Source: an uncultured Tateyamaria sp. (lineage in GTDB: Bacteria; Pseudomonadota; Alphaproteobacteria; Rhodobacterales; Rhodobacteraceae). Taken from it: a stretch of 64,000 nt of DNA. Position numbers and translations under genes: made by a program. The stretch is taken from the NCBI RefSeq assembly GCF_947487805.1, contig NZ_CANKXW010000005.1, positions 62,001 to 126,000 of the forward strand, read 5' to 3'. This document shows positions 17,071 through 25,226 of the stretch, piece after piece (position 1 is the first letter of the stretch; the number at the start of each line of letters is the position of its first letter). Under the pieces are notes generated by a model, which was not told the DNA's origin, did not search any database, and saw nothing but the letters and a program-made list of their open reading frames with translations.

Positions 17071-17927
17071 TGGCAAAGGATGTGCATGGCATGGTGGAAA
17101 AGCGTGGTGCGGGGCTGTGGCTGACGCATGTGTTCATGATCCTCGGCGTGCTGGTGATCTTTTTCCCGATCTGGCTGGCCTTTGTCGCGTCGACCGTGAC
17201 CCAGCCCGAGATCGTGCGCCCGCCCATGCCGCTCTGGCCGGGCGACCAGTTCTGGGAGAACTACAGCGCCGCCTTGTTTTCAGGGGTGAACGTGCCGGTG
17301 TCGACGATGCTGATCAACAGCCTCGTGATGGCCATCGGCATCGCGGTGGGCAAGATCGTCATCTCGCTCCTGTCGGCCTTTGCGATTGTCTATTTCCGGT
17401 TTCCGGGGCGCAATATCTTTTTCTGGATGATCTTTCTGACGCTGATGTTGCCGGTCGAGGTGCGGATCGTGCCCACCTATGAGGTGGTCGCGGGGTTCGG
17501 GATGCTGAACAGCTATTCCGGGCTGATCTTTCCGCTGATCGCGTCGGCGACGGCCACGTTCCTGTTTCGCCAGTTCTTCCTTACCATCCCGGATGAGCTG
17601 GCCGAGGCCGCGCGCGTCGACGGGGCGAGCCCGATGCGGTTTTTCTGGGATATCGTGGTGCCGATGAGCCGCACGAATGTCGCGGCGCTGTTCGTGATCC
17701 TGTTTATCTACGGCTGGAACCAGTACCTGTGGCCGCTGCTGATCACGACGGATCCCGAGATGAATACGATTGTGATGGGGATCAAGCAGATGTTCCCGTC
17801 AGGCGATGATGTGGCCGATTGGCCGGTGATCATGGCCACCTCGATCCTGGCGATGATCCCGCCGGTGATCGTGGTGGTGGGGATGCAGCGGCTCTTTATC
17901 CGCGGCCTTGTGGACAGTGAGAAATAG
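17070..17927 (+). CDS. ugpE: sn-glycerol-3-phosphate ABC transporter permease UgpE
   Basis: The second permease, of the MalG/UgpE type, with 285 residues and six membrane segments. The EAA loop appears as [20 protein letters not shown] near residues 175-194. The C-terminal [18 protein letters not shown] block is typical of UgpE. The ATG overlaps the final base of the ugpA stop, so the two permeases are made in equal amounts. ugpC follows 3 bases after its stop. Confidence 0.93.
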   Translation: MAKDVHGMVEKRGAGLWLTHVFMILGVLVIFFPIWLAFVASTVTQPEIVRPPMPLWPGDQFWENYSAALFSGVNVPVSTMLINSLVMAIGIAVGKIVISLLSAFAIVYFRFPGRNIFFWMIFLTLMLPVEVRIVPTYEVVAGFGMLNSYSGLIFPLIASATATFLFRQFFLTIPDELAEAARVDGASPMRFFWDIVVPMSRTNVAALFVILFIYGWNQYLWPLLITTDPEMNTIVMGIKQMFPSGDDVADWPVIMATSILAMIPPVIVVVGMQRLFIRGLVDSEK

Positions 17928-17930
17928 ACC

Positions 17931-18992
17931 ATGGCGACAGTGACCCTGAACGACGTCAAGAAGAGCTTTGGCCCGACGGACGTGATCCACGGCATCAGCG
18001 CAGAGATTGCGGATGGCGAATTTATCGTGATCGTGGGCCCGTCGGGCTGCGGGAAATCGACGCTGTTGCGGATGGTGGCCGGGTTGGAGACGGTGACGTC
18101 GGGCGATGTGATGATCGGTGGCACCCGCGCCAATGACCGTGAGCCCATGGACCGTGACATCGCGATGGTGTTTCAGAACTATGCGCTGTATCCCCACATG
18201 TCGGTGCGCCAGAACATGGGATACGGGCTGAAGATCGCCAAGATGCCCAAGGAGCAGATCAACGCCAAGGTCGAGGAGGCCGCGCGGCTGTTGCAGCTGG
18301 AGGCGCTCTTGGACCGCAAACCCAAGCAGTTGTCGGGCGGGCAGCGCCAGCGCGTCGCCATGGGCCGTGCCATCGTGCGTGAGCCTGCCGTGTTCCTCTT
18401 TGACGAGCCGTTGTCGAACCTCGACGCAAAGTTGCGGGTGCAGATGCGGCTGGAGATCCGCGATTTGCAGGCCAAGCTGGGGGTGACGTCGCTCTATGTG
18501 ACGCACGATCAGGTGGAGGCGATGACGATGGCGGATCGCATGATCGTGATGAACGGCGGTGTGGCCGAACAGATCGGCACCCCGCTCGAGGTTTACGAAA
18601 CACCGCGCACCCTTTTTGCCGCGCAGTTCATCGGCAGCCCGGCGATGAACATCATGGATGCGGACCTGTCCGGTGGGCAGGTGCGTCTGGGAGAGCTGAC
18701 CGTGGCCACCGGGGTGGGCGCGGACGGGCCGGTCAAGGTCGGCATCCGGCCCGAACACGTGGTGCAGGACGCGGAGGGGCCACTGACCCTGCGGGTGCAG
18801 ATGACCGAGCCCTTGGGCGCAAACACCTTGTTTCATGGCACGTTGAACGGTGCCGCGCAGCCCTTTACCGCCAGTTTGCCCGGCGTTCACGTGGCGCGCG
18901 GCGACGGGCAGGAGATCCGGTTTTCCGTCCAGCCCGGGCAGGCGCATCTGTTTGACGCGCACACCGGATTGCGCCGAAACGGGCCACGCTGA
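17931..18992 (+). CDS. ugpC: sn-glycerol-3-phosphate ABC transporter ATP-binding protein UgpC
   Basis: An ABC ATPase of the MalK/UgpC class with 353 residues. Walker A is GPSGCGKST (about residues 36-44), the signature is LSGGQRQR and Walker B is VFLFDEPLSNLD. The last 110 residues form the OB-fold regulatory domain (GVGADGPVKVGIRPEHV). It powers import by UgpAE. The operon ends here; tRNA-Gly follows 43 bases later. I see no ugpQ phosphodiesterase in the window. Confidence 0.93.
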   Translation: MATVTLNDVKKSFGPTDVIHGISAEIADGEFIVIVGPSGCGKSTLLRMVAGLETVTSGDVMIGGTRANDREPMDRDIAMVFQNYALYPHMSVRQNMGYGLKIAKMPKEQINAKVEEAARLLQLEALLDRKPKQLSGGQRQRVAMGRAIVREPAVFLFDEPLSNLDAKLRVQMRLEIRDLQAKLGVTSLYVTHDQVEAMTMADRMIVMNGGVAEQIGTPLEVYETPRTLFAAQFIGSPAMNIMDADLSGGQVRLGELTVATGVGADGPVKVGIRPEHVVQDAEGPLTLRVQMTEPLGANTLFHGTLNGAAQPFTASLPGVHVARGDGQEIRFSVQPGQAHLFDAHTGLRRNGPR

Positions 18993-19035
18993 CCCTTGAC
19001 CTTGCAGGGCGCATCACTTAATTCCGGCACGCAGA

Positions 19036-19109
19036 GCGGGCGTTGTGTAGTGGTAAGACCTTAGCCTTCCAAGCTAATGACGCGGGTTCGATTCCCGCCG
19101 CCCGCTCCA
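19036..19109 (+). tRNA. tRNA-Gly (anticodon TCC)
   Basis: A 74-base cloverleaf with encoded CCA. The acceptor stem is GCGGGCG (19036-19042) with CGCCCGC (19099-19105). The anticodon stem TTAGC/GCTAA encloses loop CTTCCAA with anticodon TCC. The T-arm is GCGGG-TTCGATT-CCCGC. Discriminator base T and CCA (19107-19109) end the gene. It reads GGA and related glycine codons. No other tRNA was found in the window. Confidence 0.96.
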
Positions 19110-19207
19110 GAAATTTTTCCTTCGATCCGGCCTGCGCCGCCCTGTCCACTTGACCTGACAGCCAGCTTGCGGCCATGTGCAGAGCACGCGCATCGCACGG
19201 AGACCGC

Positions 19208-21019
19208 ATGACTGATCAGACGACCGCACCGACACCCCCGAATGCAGGGGAGCAGGAGCGTGAGAAATCCAAGAAGATCGGGGCCTTGCGCGCGCTGGTG
19301 CCGTTTCTGAAACCCTATTGGAAGCTGATGGCGGCCGCGATTGCGGCGCTGGTTGCGACGGCGATCATCTCGCTGACGCTGCCTCTGGCGGTGCGGCGCG
19401 TGGTGGACAATTTCGACACGGCGGACGCGGCGGTACTGGACCTTTATTTTCTTGCGGCCATCGGCATTGCCGGGCTGCTGGCGATTGGCACGGGCCTGCG
19501 CTATGCGCTGGTCACGCGGCTGGGCGAACGGGTCGTGGCGGACATTCGCAAGGCGGTGTTCGACCGCGTCATCGGCATGTCGCCGAGCTTTTATGAAAAC
19601 ATCATGACCGGCGAGGTGCTGAGCCGGATCACCACCGACACGACCCTGATCCTGAGCGTCGTGGGGTCGTCCATTTCGATCGCGCTGCGCAATGTGCTGA
19701 TCTTTGTGGGCGGGCTGGTGCTGATGCTGCTGACCTCGGCCAAGCTGACGGGGCTTGTGTTGCTGATCGTGCCGGCGGTGGTGGTGCCGATCCTCGTGCT
19801 GGGTCGTCGCCTGCGGGTGCTGAGCCGGGAGAACCAGGACTGGATTGCGGCCTCGTCGGGGCGCGCTTCCGAACAGCTGAGCGCGGTGCAGACGGTGCAG
19901 GCGTTCACCCATGAGGCGGCCAGCCGGGCGATGTTCTCGGATGTGACCGAGGCCAGCTATGGGTCGGCCAAGCGGCGGATCACCACGCGGGCGGCGATGA
20001 CGGTCATCGTCATCTTCCTCGTGTTCGTGGGCATCGTGGGTGTGCTGTGGATCGGGGCCAATGACGTGCGGTCTGACGCCATGACCATGGGCGCGCTGAT
20101 CCAGTTCGTGATTTACGCGGTGATGGTCGCAGGCGCAGTGGCCGCCCTGTCCGAGATCATCGGCGAATTGCAGCGTGCGGCAGGGGCGACGGAACGGTTG
20201 GTCGAGCTGTTGCAGACGCGCGATGCGGTGCGGGATGTGGACGCGCCGCAGGTGCTGGCCGCGCCCGTGCGGGGGCATATCCGGTTCGAGGATGTACGCT
20301 TTGCCTATCCGGCGCGGCCCGCGATCAATGCGCTGGACGGCGTGACGCTGGACATCCAGCCGGGTGAAACCGTGGCCTTTGTCGGGCCGTCGGGCGCGGG
20401 CAAGACGACGATCATCCAGATGCTCTTGCGGTTCTATGACCCGCAGGAGGGGCGGATCTGCCTTGACGGGGTGAACGTGGCGGACATGGCGCGCGAGGCG
20501 TTCCGCGCCCATATCGCGCTGGTGCCGCAGGATCCGATGATCTTTGCCGCCTCGGCGGCGGAGAACATCGCCTTTGGCCGCCCCGGAGCCAGCCAGGCCG
20601 AGATCGAGGCCGCAGCACGGGCCGCTGCGGCGCATGAGTTCATCACCGGTCTGCCAGACGGCTATGACAGCCCTCTGGGCGAGCGCGGCGTGATGCTGTC
20701 GGGTGGGCAAAAGCAGCGCATCGCCATTGCACGCGCCATCCTGCGGGACGCGCCGGTTCTGCTTTTGGACGAGGCGACAAGCGCGCTTGATGCCGAAAGC
20801 GAGCGGGCTGTGCAGGAGGCGGTGGATACCCTCGCCGCCGGACGCACCACCCTGATCGTGGCGCACCGTCTGGCGACGGTGAAAAAGGCCGACCGTATCG
20901 TGGTGCTGGATCAGGGCCGCGTCGTCGCGCAGGGTCCACATGATCAATTGGTAGCCGAAGGCGGGCTTTATGCCCGTTTGGCGCGCTTGCAGTTCACGGA
21001 TGGCATCGCCGCGGAATAA
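19208..21019 (+). CDS. ABC transporter, fused permease and ATPase (MsbA/lipid-exporter type)
   Basis: A 603-residue half-transporter exporter. An N-terminal six-helix membrane domain (about residues 30-320) is followed by an ATPase domain with Walker A GPSGAGKTT near residue 397, the signature LSGGQKQR near residue 500 and Walker B VLLLDEATSALD. The ATG at 19208 (MTDQTTAPTPP) has a GGAGA ribosome binding site; an upstream in-frame start at 19175 is less likely. Homodimers of this type export lipids, peptides or drugs. The substrate cannot be told, and it stands alone between a tRNA and a LysM gene. Confidence 0.88.
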   Translation: MTDQTTAPTPPNAGEQEREKSKKIGALRALVPFLKPYWKLMAAAIAALVATAIISLTLPLAVRRVVDNFDTADAAVLDLYFLAAIGIAGLLAIGTGLRYALVTRLGERVVADIRKAVFDRVIGMSPSFYENIMTGEVLSRITTDTTLILSVVGSSISIALRNVLIFVGGLVLMLLTSAKLTGLVLLIVPAVVVPILVLGRRLRVLSRENQDWIAASSGRASEQLSAVQTVQAFTHEAASRAMFSDVTEASYGSAKRRITTRAAMTVIVIFLVFVGIVGVLWIGANDVRSDAMTMGALIQFVIYAVMVAGAVAALSEIIGELQRAAGATERLVELLQTRDAVRDVDAPQVLAAPVRGHIRFEDVRFAYPARPAINALDGVTLDIQPGETVAFVGPSGAGKTTIIQMLLRFYDPQEGRICLDGVNVADMAREAFRAHIALVPQDPMIFAASAAENIAFGRPGASQAEIEAAARAAAAHEFITGLPDGYDSPLGERGVMLSGGQKQRIAIARAILRDAPVLLLDEATSALDAESERAVQEAVDTLAAGRTTLIVAHRLATVKKADRIVVLDQGRVVAQGPHDQLVAEGGLYARLARLQFTDGIAAE

Positions 21020-21089
21020 TTCCCCTTACCGGTCGCCCCTCTGCCGTGGTCAGACGAAATCATAGCAAATAAAACTGAGAGGGATGGCT

Positions 21090-21518
21090 ATGGGATTGTG
21101 GAGCTTTGTCAAAGGCAAGGGAAAGAAACTGTTCGGCGGCGATGACGCGGCCGAGCTGGATGGCGGCACGCTGAAGGACGAGATCAAGGATCTGGGTCTG
21201 GACGACAGCGGCCTCGACATCACGGTCGAGGGCGACAAGGTCAAGGTGTCTGGTACCGCCGTCAGCCAGGAAATGAAGGAAAAGGTCATTCTGGCCGTCG
21301 GCAATGTCGAAGGTGTGGCGGCCGTCGAGGATGACGTGCCCAGCGACACCGATCCGGTGTTCCACACAGTGGTGCCCGGTGACACGCTGTGGGGCATCTC
21401 GGCCGCGACGCTCGGCAACGGCGCGCATTACGAAAAGATCTTTGAGGCGAACAAGCCGATGCTGACGCATCCGGACAAGATCTATCCCGGTCAGGTGCTG
21501 CGGATTCCGCAGGACTGA
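21090..21518 (+). CDS. BON and LysM domain protein (peptidoglycan-binding, LysM/YgaU-like)
   Basis: A 142-residue protein with an N-terminal MGLWSFVKGKGKKLFGG segment, a BON domain (about residues 28-85) and a C-terminal LysM domain (about residues 92-140) with HTVVPGDTLWGIS and YPGQVLRIPQ. The same architecture as E. coli LysM/YgaU, a potassium-binding stress protein. GAGAGGG at 21077-21083 is 6 bases from the ATG at 21090 and only touches the ATG at 21084, so the later start is chosen. No signal peptide is seen. A terminator follows. Confidence 0.88.
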   Translation: MGLWSFVKGKGKKLFGGDDAAELDGGTLKDEIKDLGLDDSGLDITVEGDKVKVSGTAVSQEMKEKVILAVGNVEGVAAVEDDVPSDTDPVFHTVVPGDTLWGISAATLGNGAHYEKIFEANKPMLTHPDKIYPGQVLRIPQD

Positions 21519-21545
21519 CCCAATACGCCAAAAATGGCGGTGTAG

Positions 21546-21577
21546 GGCGGTAGGTCTTTTGGGCCTGCCGCCTTTTT
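21546..21577 (+). terminator. Intrinsic terminator after the LysM gene
   Basis: GGCGGTAGG (21546-21554) pairs with CCTGCCGCC (21564-21572) with one T-G wobble, followed by TTTTT (21573-21577). It lies 27 bases after the LysM gene stop. Confidence 0.85.
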
Positions 21578-21724
21578 CGTGACCCAAGGTCATATGGTTT
21601 GACGCGGCGTCCCTACGGTTGCGGCACGGACCGCAATCCTTGCACATTACTGCAATCCGCCGCATTTTGAATTCAAGGGAAGAGACACGATGCCGCACAT
21701 AGACGGCGCACAGGGAGGATAACT

Positions 21725-23623
21725 ATGCCATTTGCAGGGATCGCGGATCGCGACGCCATTCAAAACGAGATGCCGTGGGAAGACCGCAACGTTGCCAAGA
21801 CGGTCTTTGGCATGCTCAGCGACACCGCGACGCGGTTTCCGACGCATAACGCGGTCAGCTACCAGATCTTCTCGGATCCGAAGTCCAAGGCGGAGACGCT
21901 CAACTGGACACAGCTGCGCGACCGCACGGCCCAGACCGCGAACCTGTTCCGCAGCATGGGCATTGGACCCACGGATGTGGTGGCCTTTGTTCTGCCCAAT
22001 GCGACCGAAACGGTGCTGACCCTGCTGGGCGGGGCCACGGCGGGGATCGTGAACCCGATCAACCCGCTCTTGGATGCCGAACAGATCGGTGCGATCCTGC
22101 GCGAGACCGGTGCCAAGGTCGTCGTGACCCTGCGCGCCTTCCCCAAGACGGATGTGGCCGAAAAGACCGCCAAGGCGGTGAGCCTTGCGCCCAACGTCAA
22201 ATCGGTGCTCGAGGTGGATCTGCTGACCCATGTGTCGGGCATCAAATCCCTGATCATCCCGCTGATCCGCCCCAAGATGCAGAAGGCACCGGGCGTCGAT
22301 TACCACGATTTCAACTCCGAAGTGGCCAAGCAGCCCAAGACGCTTCAGTTCGAGGATGTGCAGGAAGACCGCGTGGCGGCCTATTTCCACACCGGCGGCA
22401 CCACGGGTATGCCCAAGGTGGCGCAGCACAAGTATTCGGGCATGGTCTATAACGGATGGATCGGTGCCACGGTTCTGTTGAATGAGAATGACAATATCCT
22501 CGCGCCCTTGCCGCTGTTCCACGTGATGGCCGCGCAGGTGATGATGATGGGCGCGCTGGCCTCCGGCGCGCATTGCATTTTCCCGACGCCGCAGGGCTAT
22601 CGGGGTGAGGGTGTGTTCGACAACATCTGGAAGCTGACCGAGCGTTGGAAGGTGACGTTCATCGCCTCCGTGCCTACCGCGATTGCCGCGATGATGCAGC
22701 GCCCGATCGATGCGGATATCGGTACGGTGAAATCCACCTTCTCCGGGTCGGCGCCACTGCCGCAGGAGCTGTTCAAGCGCTATGAGACGGCAGCGGGGGT
22801 CGAGATCGTGGAAGGGTATGGCATGACCGAGGCGACCTGCCTTGTGTCGGGCAACCCTATCGACGGTGAAAAGAAGATCGGGTCCGTGGGCATTCCGTTC
22901 CCCTATACGGACGTCAAGATCTACAAGGGCACGCCCGATGGTCCGGTCGAGGTGGCCGTGGACGAGATCGGCGAGATCTGCGTGAGCAATCCGGGCGTGT
23001 GGCCGGGCAACACCTATACCGAGGCCGAAAAGAACAACGATCTCTACTACAACGAAAAATACCTGCGCACGGGCGATCTGGGTCGGTTTGACAGCGATGG
23101 GTATCTTTGGATCACGGGCCGCGCCAAGGATCTGATCATCCGTGGTGGGCACAACATCGACCCCGCCGAGATCGAAGAGGCGCTGCTGGGCCACGAGGCC
23201 GTGGCCTTTGCCGGGGCGATTGGTCAGCCGGACAAACATTCGGGCGAAGTGCCTTGTGCCTATGTGGAACTGGTCGATGGGGCCAGCACCACCCCGGATG
23301 AGCTTATGGCGTTCTGCAAGGAACATGTGCTGGAGCGCGCAGCGCAGCCCAAGCATATGACGATCCTCGACGAGCTGCCCAAGACTGCCGTGGGCAAGGT
23401 GTTCAAGCCCGATCTGCGCAAGGATGCGATCACCCGCATCTACAATGCCGCCCTGTCAGAGGCCGGGCTGGACGCGCGGGTCGTGTCGGTGATCGACGAC
23501 AAGAAACGCGGGCTTGTGGCGCAGATCGCCGCCGGCGGGTCGAGCGAGAACGCGATCCAGACCGTTCTGGGCGATTTCATCCGCCCATGGGAGCTGGACA
23601 GCGCGGCAATGGCGGCGGAGTAA
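21725..23623 (+). CDS. Acyl-CoA synthetase (AMP-forming)
   Basis: A 632-residue adenylate-forming enzyme that activates a carboxylic acid to its CoA thioester with ATP. The P-loop is TGGTTGMPK, the adenine-binding block is VEGYGMTEATC, the hinge is YLRTGDLGRFDSDGYLWITGRAKDLIIRGG, and the C-terminal catalytic lysine region is ELPKTAVGKVFK. AGGGAGGA precedes the ATG. It is monocistronic between two terminators. Chain length and specificity cannot be read from sequence; medium or long fatty or aromatic acids are possible. Confidence 0.9.
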   Translation: MPFAGIADRDAIQNEMPWEDRNVAKTVFGMLSDTATRFPTHNAVSYQIFSDPKSKAETLNWTQLRDRTAQTANLFRSMGIGPTDVVAFVLPNATETVLTLLGGATAGIVNPINPLLDAEQIGAILRETGAKVVVTLRAFPKTDVAEKTAKAVSLAPNVKSVLEVDLLTHVSGIKSLIIPLIRPKMQKAPGVDYHDFNSEVAKQPKTLQFEDVQEDRVAAYFHTGGTTGMPKVAQHKYSGMVYNGWIGATVLLNENDNILAPLPLFHVMAAQVMMMGALASGAHCIFPTPQGYRGEGVFDNIWKLTERWKVTFIASVPTAIAAMMQRPIDADIGTVKSTFSGSAPLPQELFKRYETAAGVEIVEGYGMTEATCLVSGNPIDGEKKIGSVGIPFPYTDVKIYKGTPDGPVEVAVDEIGEICVSNPGVWPGNTYTEAEKNNDLYYNEKYLRTGDLGRFDSDGYLWITGRAKDLIIRGGHNIDPAEIEEALLGHEAVAFAGAIGQPDKHSGEVPCAYVELVDGASTTPDELMAFCKEHVLERAAQPKHMTILDELPKTAVGKVFKPDLRKDAITRIYNAALSEAGLDARVVSVIDDKKRGLVAQIAAGGSSENAIQTVLGDFIRPWELDSAAMAAE

Positions 23624-23653
23624 GACTGCCCGGACCGGATTTAGGGGGGGGGG

Positions 23654-23684
23654 CGCGCACGTGGGACCATGTGCGCGTTCTTTT
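23654..23684 (+). terminator. Intrinsic terminator after the acyl-CoA synthetase gene
   Basis: CGCGCAC (23654-23660) pairs with GTGCGCG (23671-23677) around a 10-base loop, followed by TTCTTTT. It is directly preceded by a run of ten G (23644-23653). Confidence 0.75.
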
Positions 23685-23769
23685 CCTGTCTGATGACATA
23701 GACGTGACCGGAGCGGGCCGCGGCCTTGGGGTAGGGTGCGGGCAATGTCAGATCAGCCCGGAGGCTCCG

Positions 23770-24237
23770 ATGCCCAAATCCCGCAAACGCACCAAGGCAG
23801 CACCGGCGCCGAAAGCCGCAACCCTGTCGCGCCGCTCGGTCCTGTCCGGCGGGGCCGTGGCCTCGGCCGTGGTGGTGGGCAGCGGGATCTGGGGCGCCAA
23901 TTCGTTCCGCACCTATGCCGCCGAACATGATCTGGCCCGCGTGGGGCAGGGCAGCCCGGCCATCGTGCAGATCCACGACCCGCAATGCCCGACCTGCACC
24001 GCCTTGCAGAAACAGACCCGCGCGGCGCTGCGGGATTTCGACGATTGCGGCATGACCTATCTGGTGGCGGATATCACCACGCCTTCGGGCGCGGCCTTTG
24101 CCCGACGGTACAACGTGCCACATGTGACGCTGCTGCTGTTTGACGGGGCGGGCAATCTGCACCGGCAGGTGCAGGGCTTGCAGCAGGCTGCGCGGCTGGC
24201 GCAGGTCTTTGCCGCGCACAAGGCCGCCGTCACCTGA
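23770..24237 (+). CDS. Tat-exported thioredoxin-fold protein with CPTC motif
   Basis: A 155-residue protein with a basic N-terminus and a twin-arginine signal (SRRSVLSGG, then a hydrophobic stretch to about residue 45). The mature part has a thioredoxin-like fold with a redox motif CPTC at residues 73-76 (HDPQCPTCTALQ) and a cis-Pro-like NVPHVTLLLFD. It is probably a periplasmic or membrane-anchored disulfide reductase or metal-handling protein. The ATG at 23770 is preceded by CGGAGGCTCC. It is not in an obvious operon; the next gene converges on it. Confidence 0.75.
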   Translation: MPKSRKRTKAAPAPKAATLSRRSVLSGGAVASAVVVGSGIWGANSFRTYAAEHDLARVGQGSPAIVQIHDPQCPTCTALQKQTRAALRDFDDCGMTYLVADITTPSGAAFARRYNVPHVTLLLFDGAGNLHRQVQGLQQAARLAQVFAAHKAAVT

Positions 24238-24243
24238 GAGACG

Positions 24244-25080
24244 TCATGTCAGGAAGGGTTTGGCACGCATGGTATCAGCCACCGGCGCGCCGAGCCGGTG
24301 CAGGATCGTCGGCGCAAGTTGGAGCTGGTCTATGACCGTGTCGGGCTCCGGCCCCTTGGCCGCGCCGAAATAGTAGAGCGCGGTTTCCTGTTGCAAGGCA
24401 CCCCGCCCGCCGTGATGGCCGCGGTCGTCCTGTCCGTGGTCGGCGGTCACGATCACCTCGTAGCCCATGCCGCGCCAACGCGGGATGAAGGGGGCCAGCA
24501 TTTCGTCCATGACGAAACAGGCGTGGTCCATTTCCTGACAGTCGTGGAAAAAGCGGTGGCCCATGCTGTCGAGGGTGCAGGTGTGCAGCATCGCATAGTC
24601 GAGATCGAAGCGCGCGCAGAGGTTGGTGAGGGTACCGAAGAGGTCGACATCCGACGGTGTCATCTGGTTGGTGTGGTCATAGCCCGTCATGGTGTGAAAG
24701 CGCCCGTGGTTGATCGAGGCGCTGTCCGGTTCGTCATATTCGATGTCGCGGACCACGTCGAAGGGCGCGCGGTTGAAGAATTCCGACCAGAAGGAATGCG
24801 CGACCGCGCCCGTGGTGCCGCCGCCCTTGCGGACCTGGGCAAAGACGTCCGGGTGCGAGAGGCGGAAAACGTTGCCATTGCCGGTGCAACCATGGTCTGC
24901 GGGTGCGACGCCAGTGTGGATGGAGGCGTAGCAGGAGGCCGAGATCGAGGGGAGCACGCTGCGGTGGGTCCAGGTCTGGGCGTCGCCGCTGTCGACCCAG
25001 CCTTCGAGATTGCCGAAGAGGCGGCGGAAATTGCGCAGGGGCACGCCGTCGAGGATGATCAGAAGGAGTTTAGTGGTCAT
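24244..25080 (-). CDS. Alkaline phosphatase superfamily protein (nucleotide pyrophosphatase/phosphodiesterase-like)
   Basis: A 278-residue protein of the alkaline phosphatase fold. Metal-binding hallmarks are LLIILDGVP at the N-terminus (first Asp), a likely nucleophile Ser/Thr in LPSISASCYASIHTG, HTCTLDSMGHRFFHD, and VTADHGQDDRGHHGG near the C-terminus. There is no signal peptide, so it should be cytoplasmic. It lies 146 bases downstream of a dipeptide-type ABC importer on the same strand. This suggests it may cleave a phosphate or phosphonate ester group from the imported compound, but this is inference. Confidence 0.8.
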   Translation of the reverse strand: MTTKLLLIILDGVPLRNFRRLFGNLEGWVDSGDAQTWTHRSVLPSISASCYASIHTGVAPADHGCTGNGNVFRLSHPDVFAQVRKGGGTTGAVAHSFWSEFFNRAPFDVVRDIEYDEPDSASINHGRFHTMTGYDHTNQMTPSDVDLFGTLTNLCARFDLDYAMLHTCTLDSMGHRFFHDCQEMDHACFVMDEMLAPFIPRWRGMGYEVIVTADHGQDDRGHHGGRGALQQETALYYFGAAKGPEPDTVIDQLQLAPTILHRLGAPVADTMRAKPFLT

Positions 25081-25226
25081 GGCAATCGGGTCCCGGTTTC
25101 TGGCCCTAGCCTAGCGGTGTCGGGGGGCGGGGTCATCTGTGCAGAAGTGCAAAGGGGGGTGCGGGGACGGCGGGGTGACGCTCTTTGGCTTTGCCAAATT
25201 CGCCCCACCCGCCGTCCCGCAGGCGC

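Noticed and set aside
19018-19209. A small minus-strand open frame across tRNA-Gly
   Set aside because: It overlaps a clear tRNA cloverleaf, and such frames are common spurious calls beside tRNA genes.
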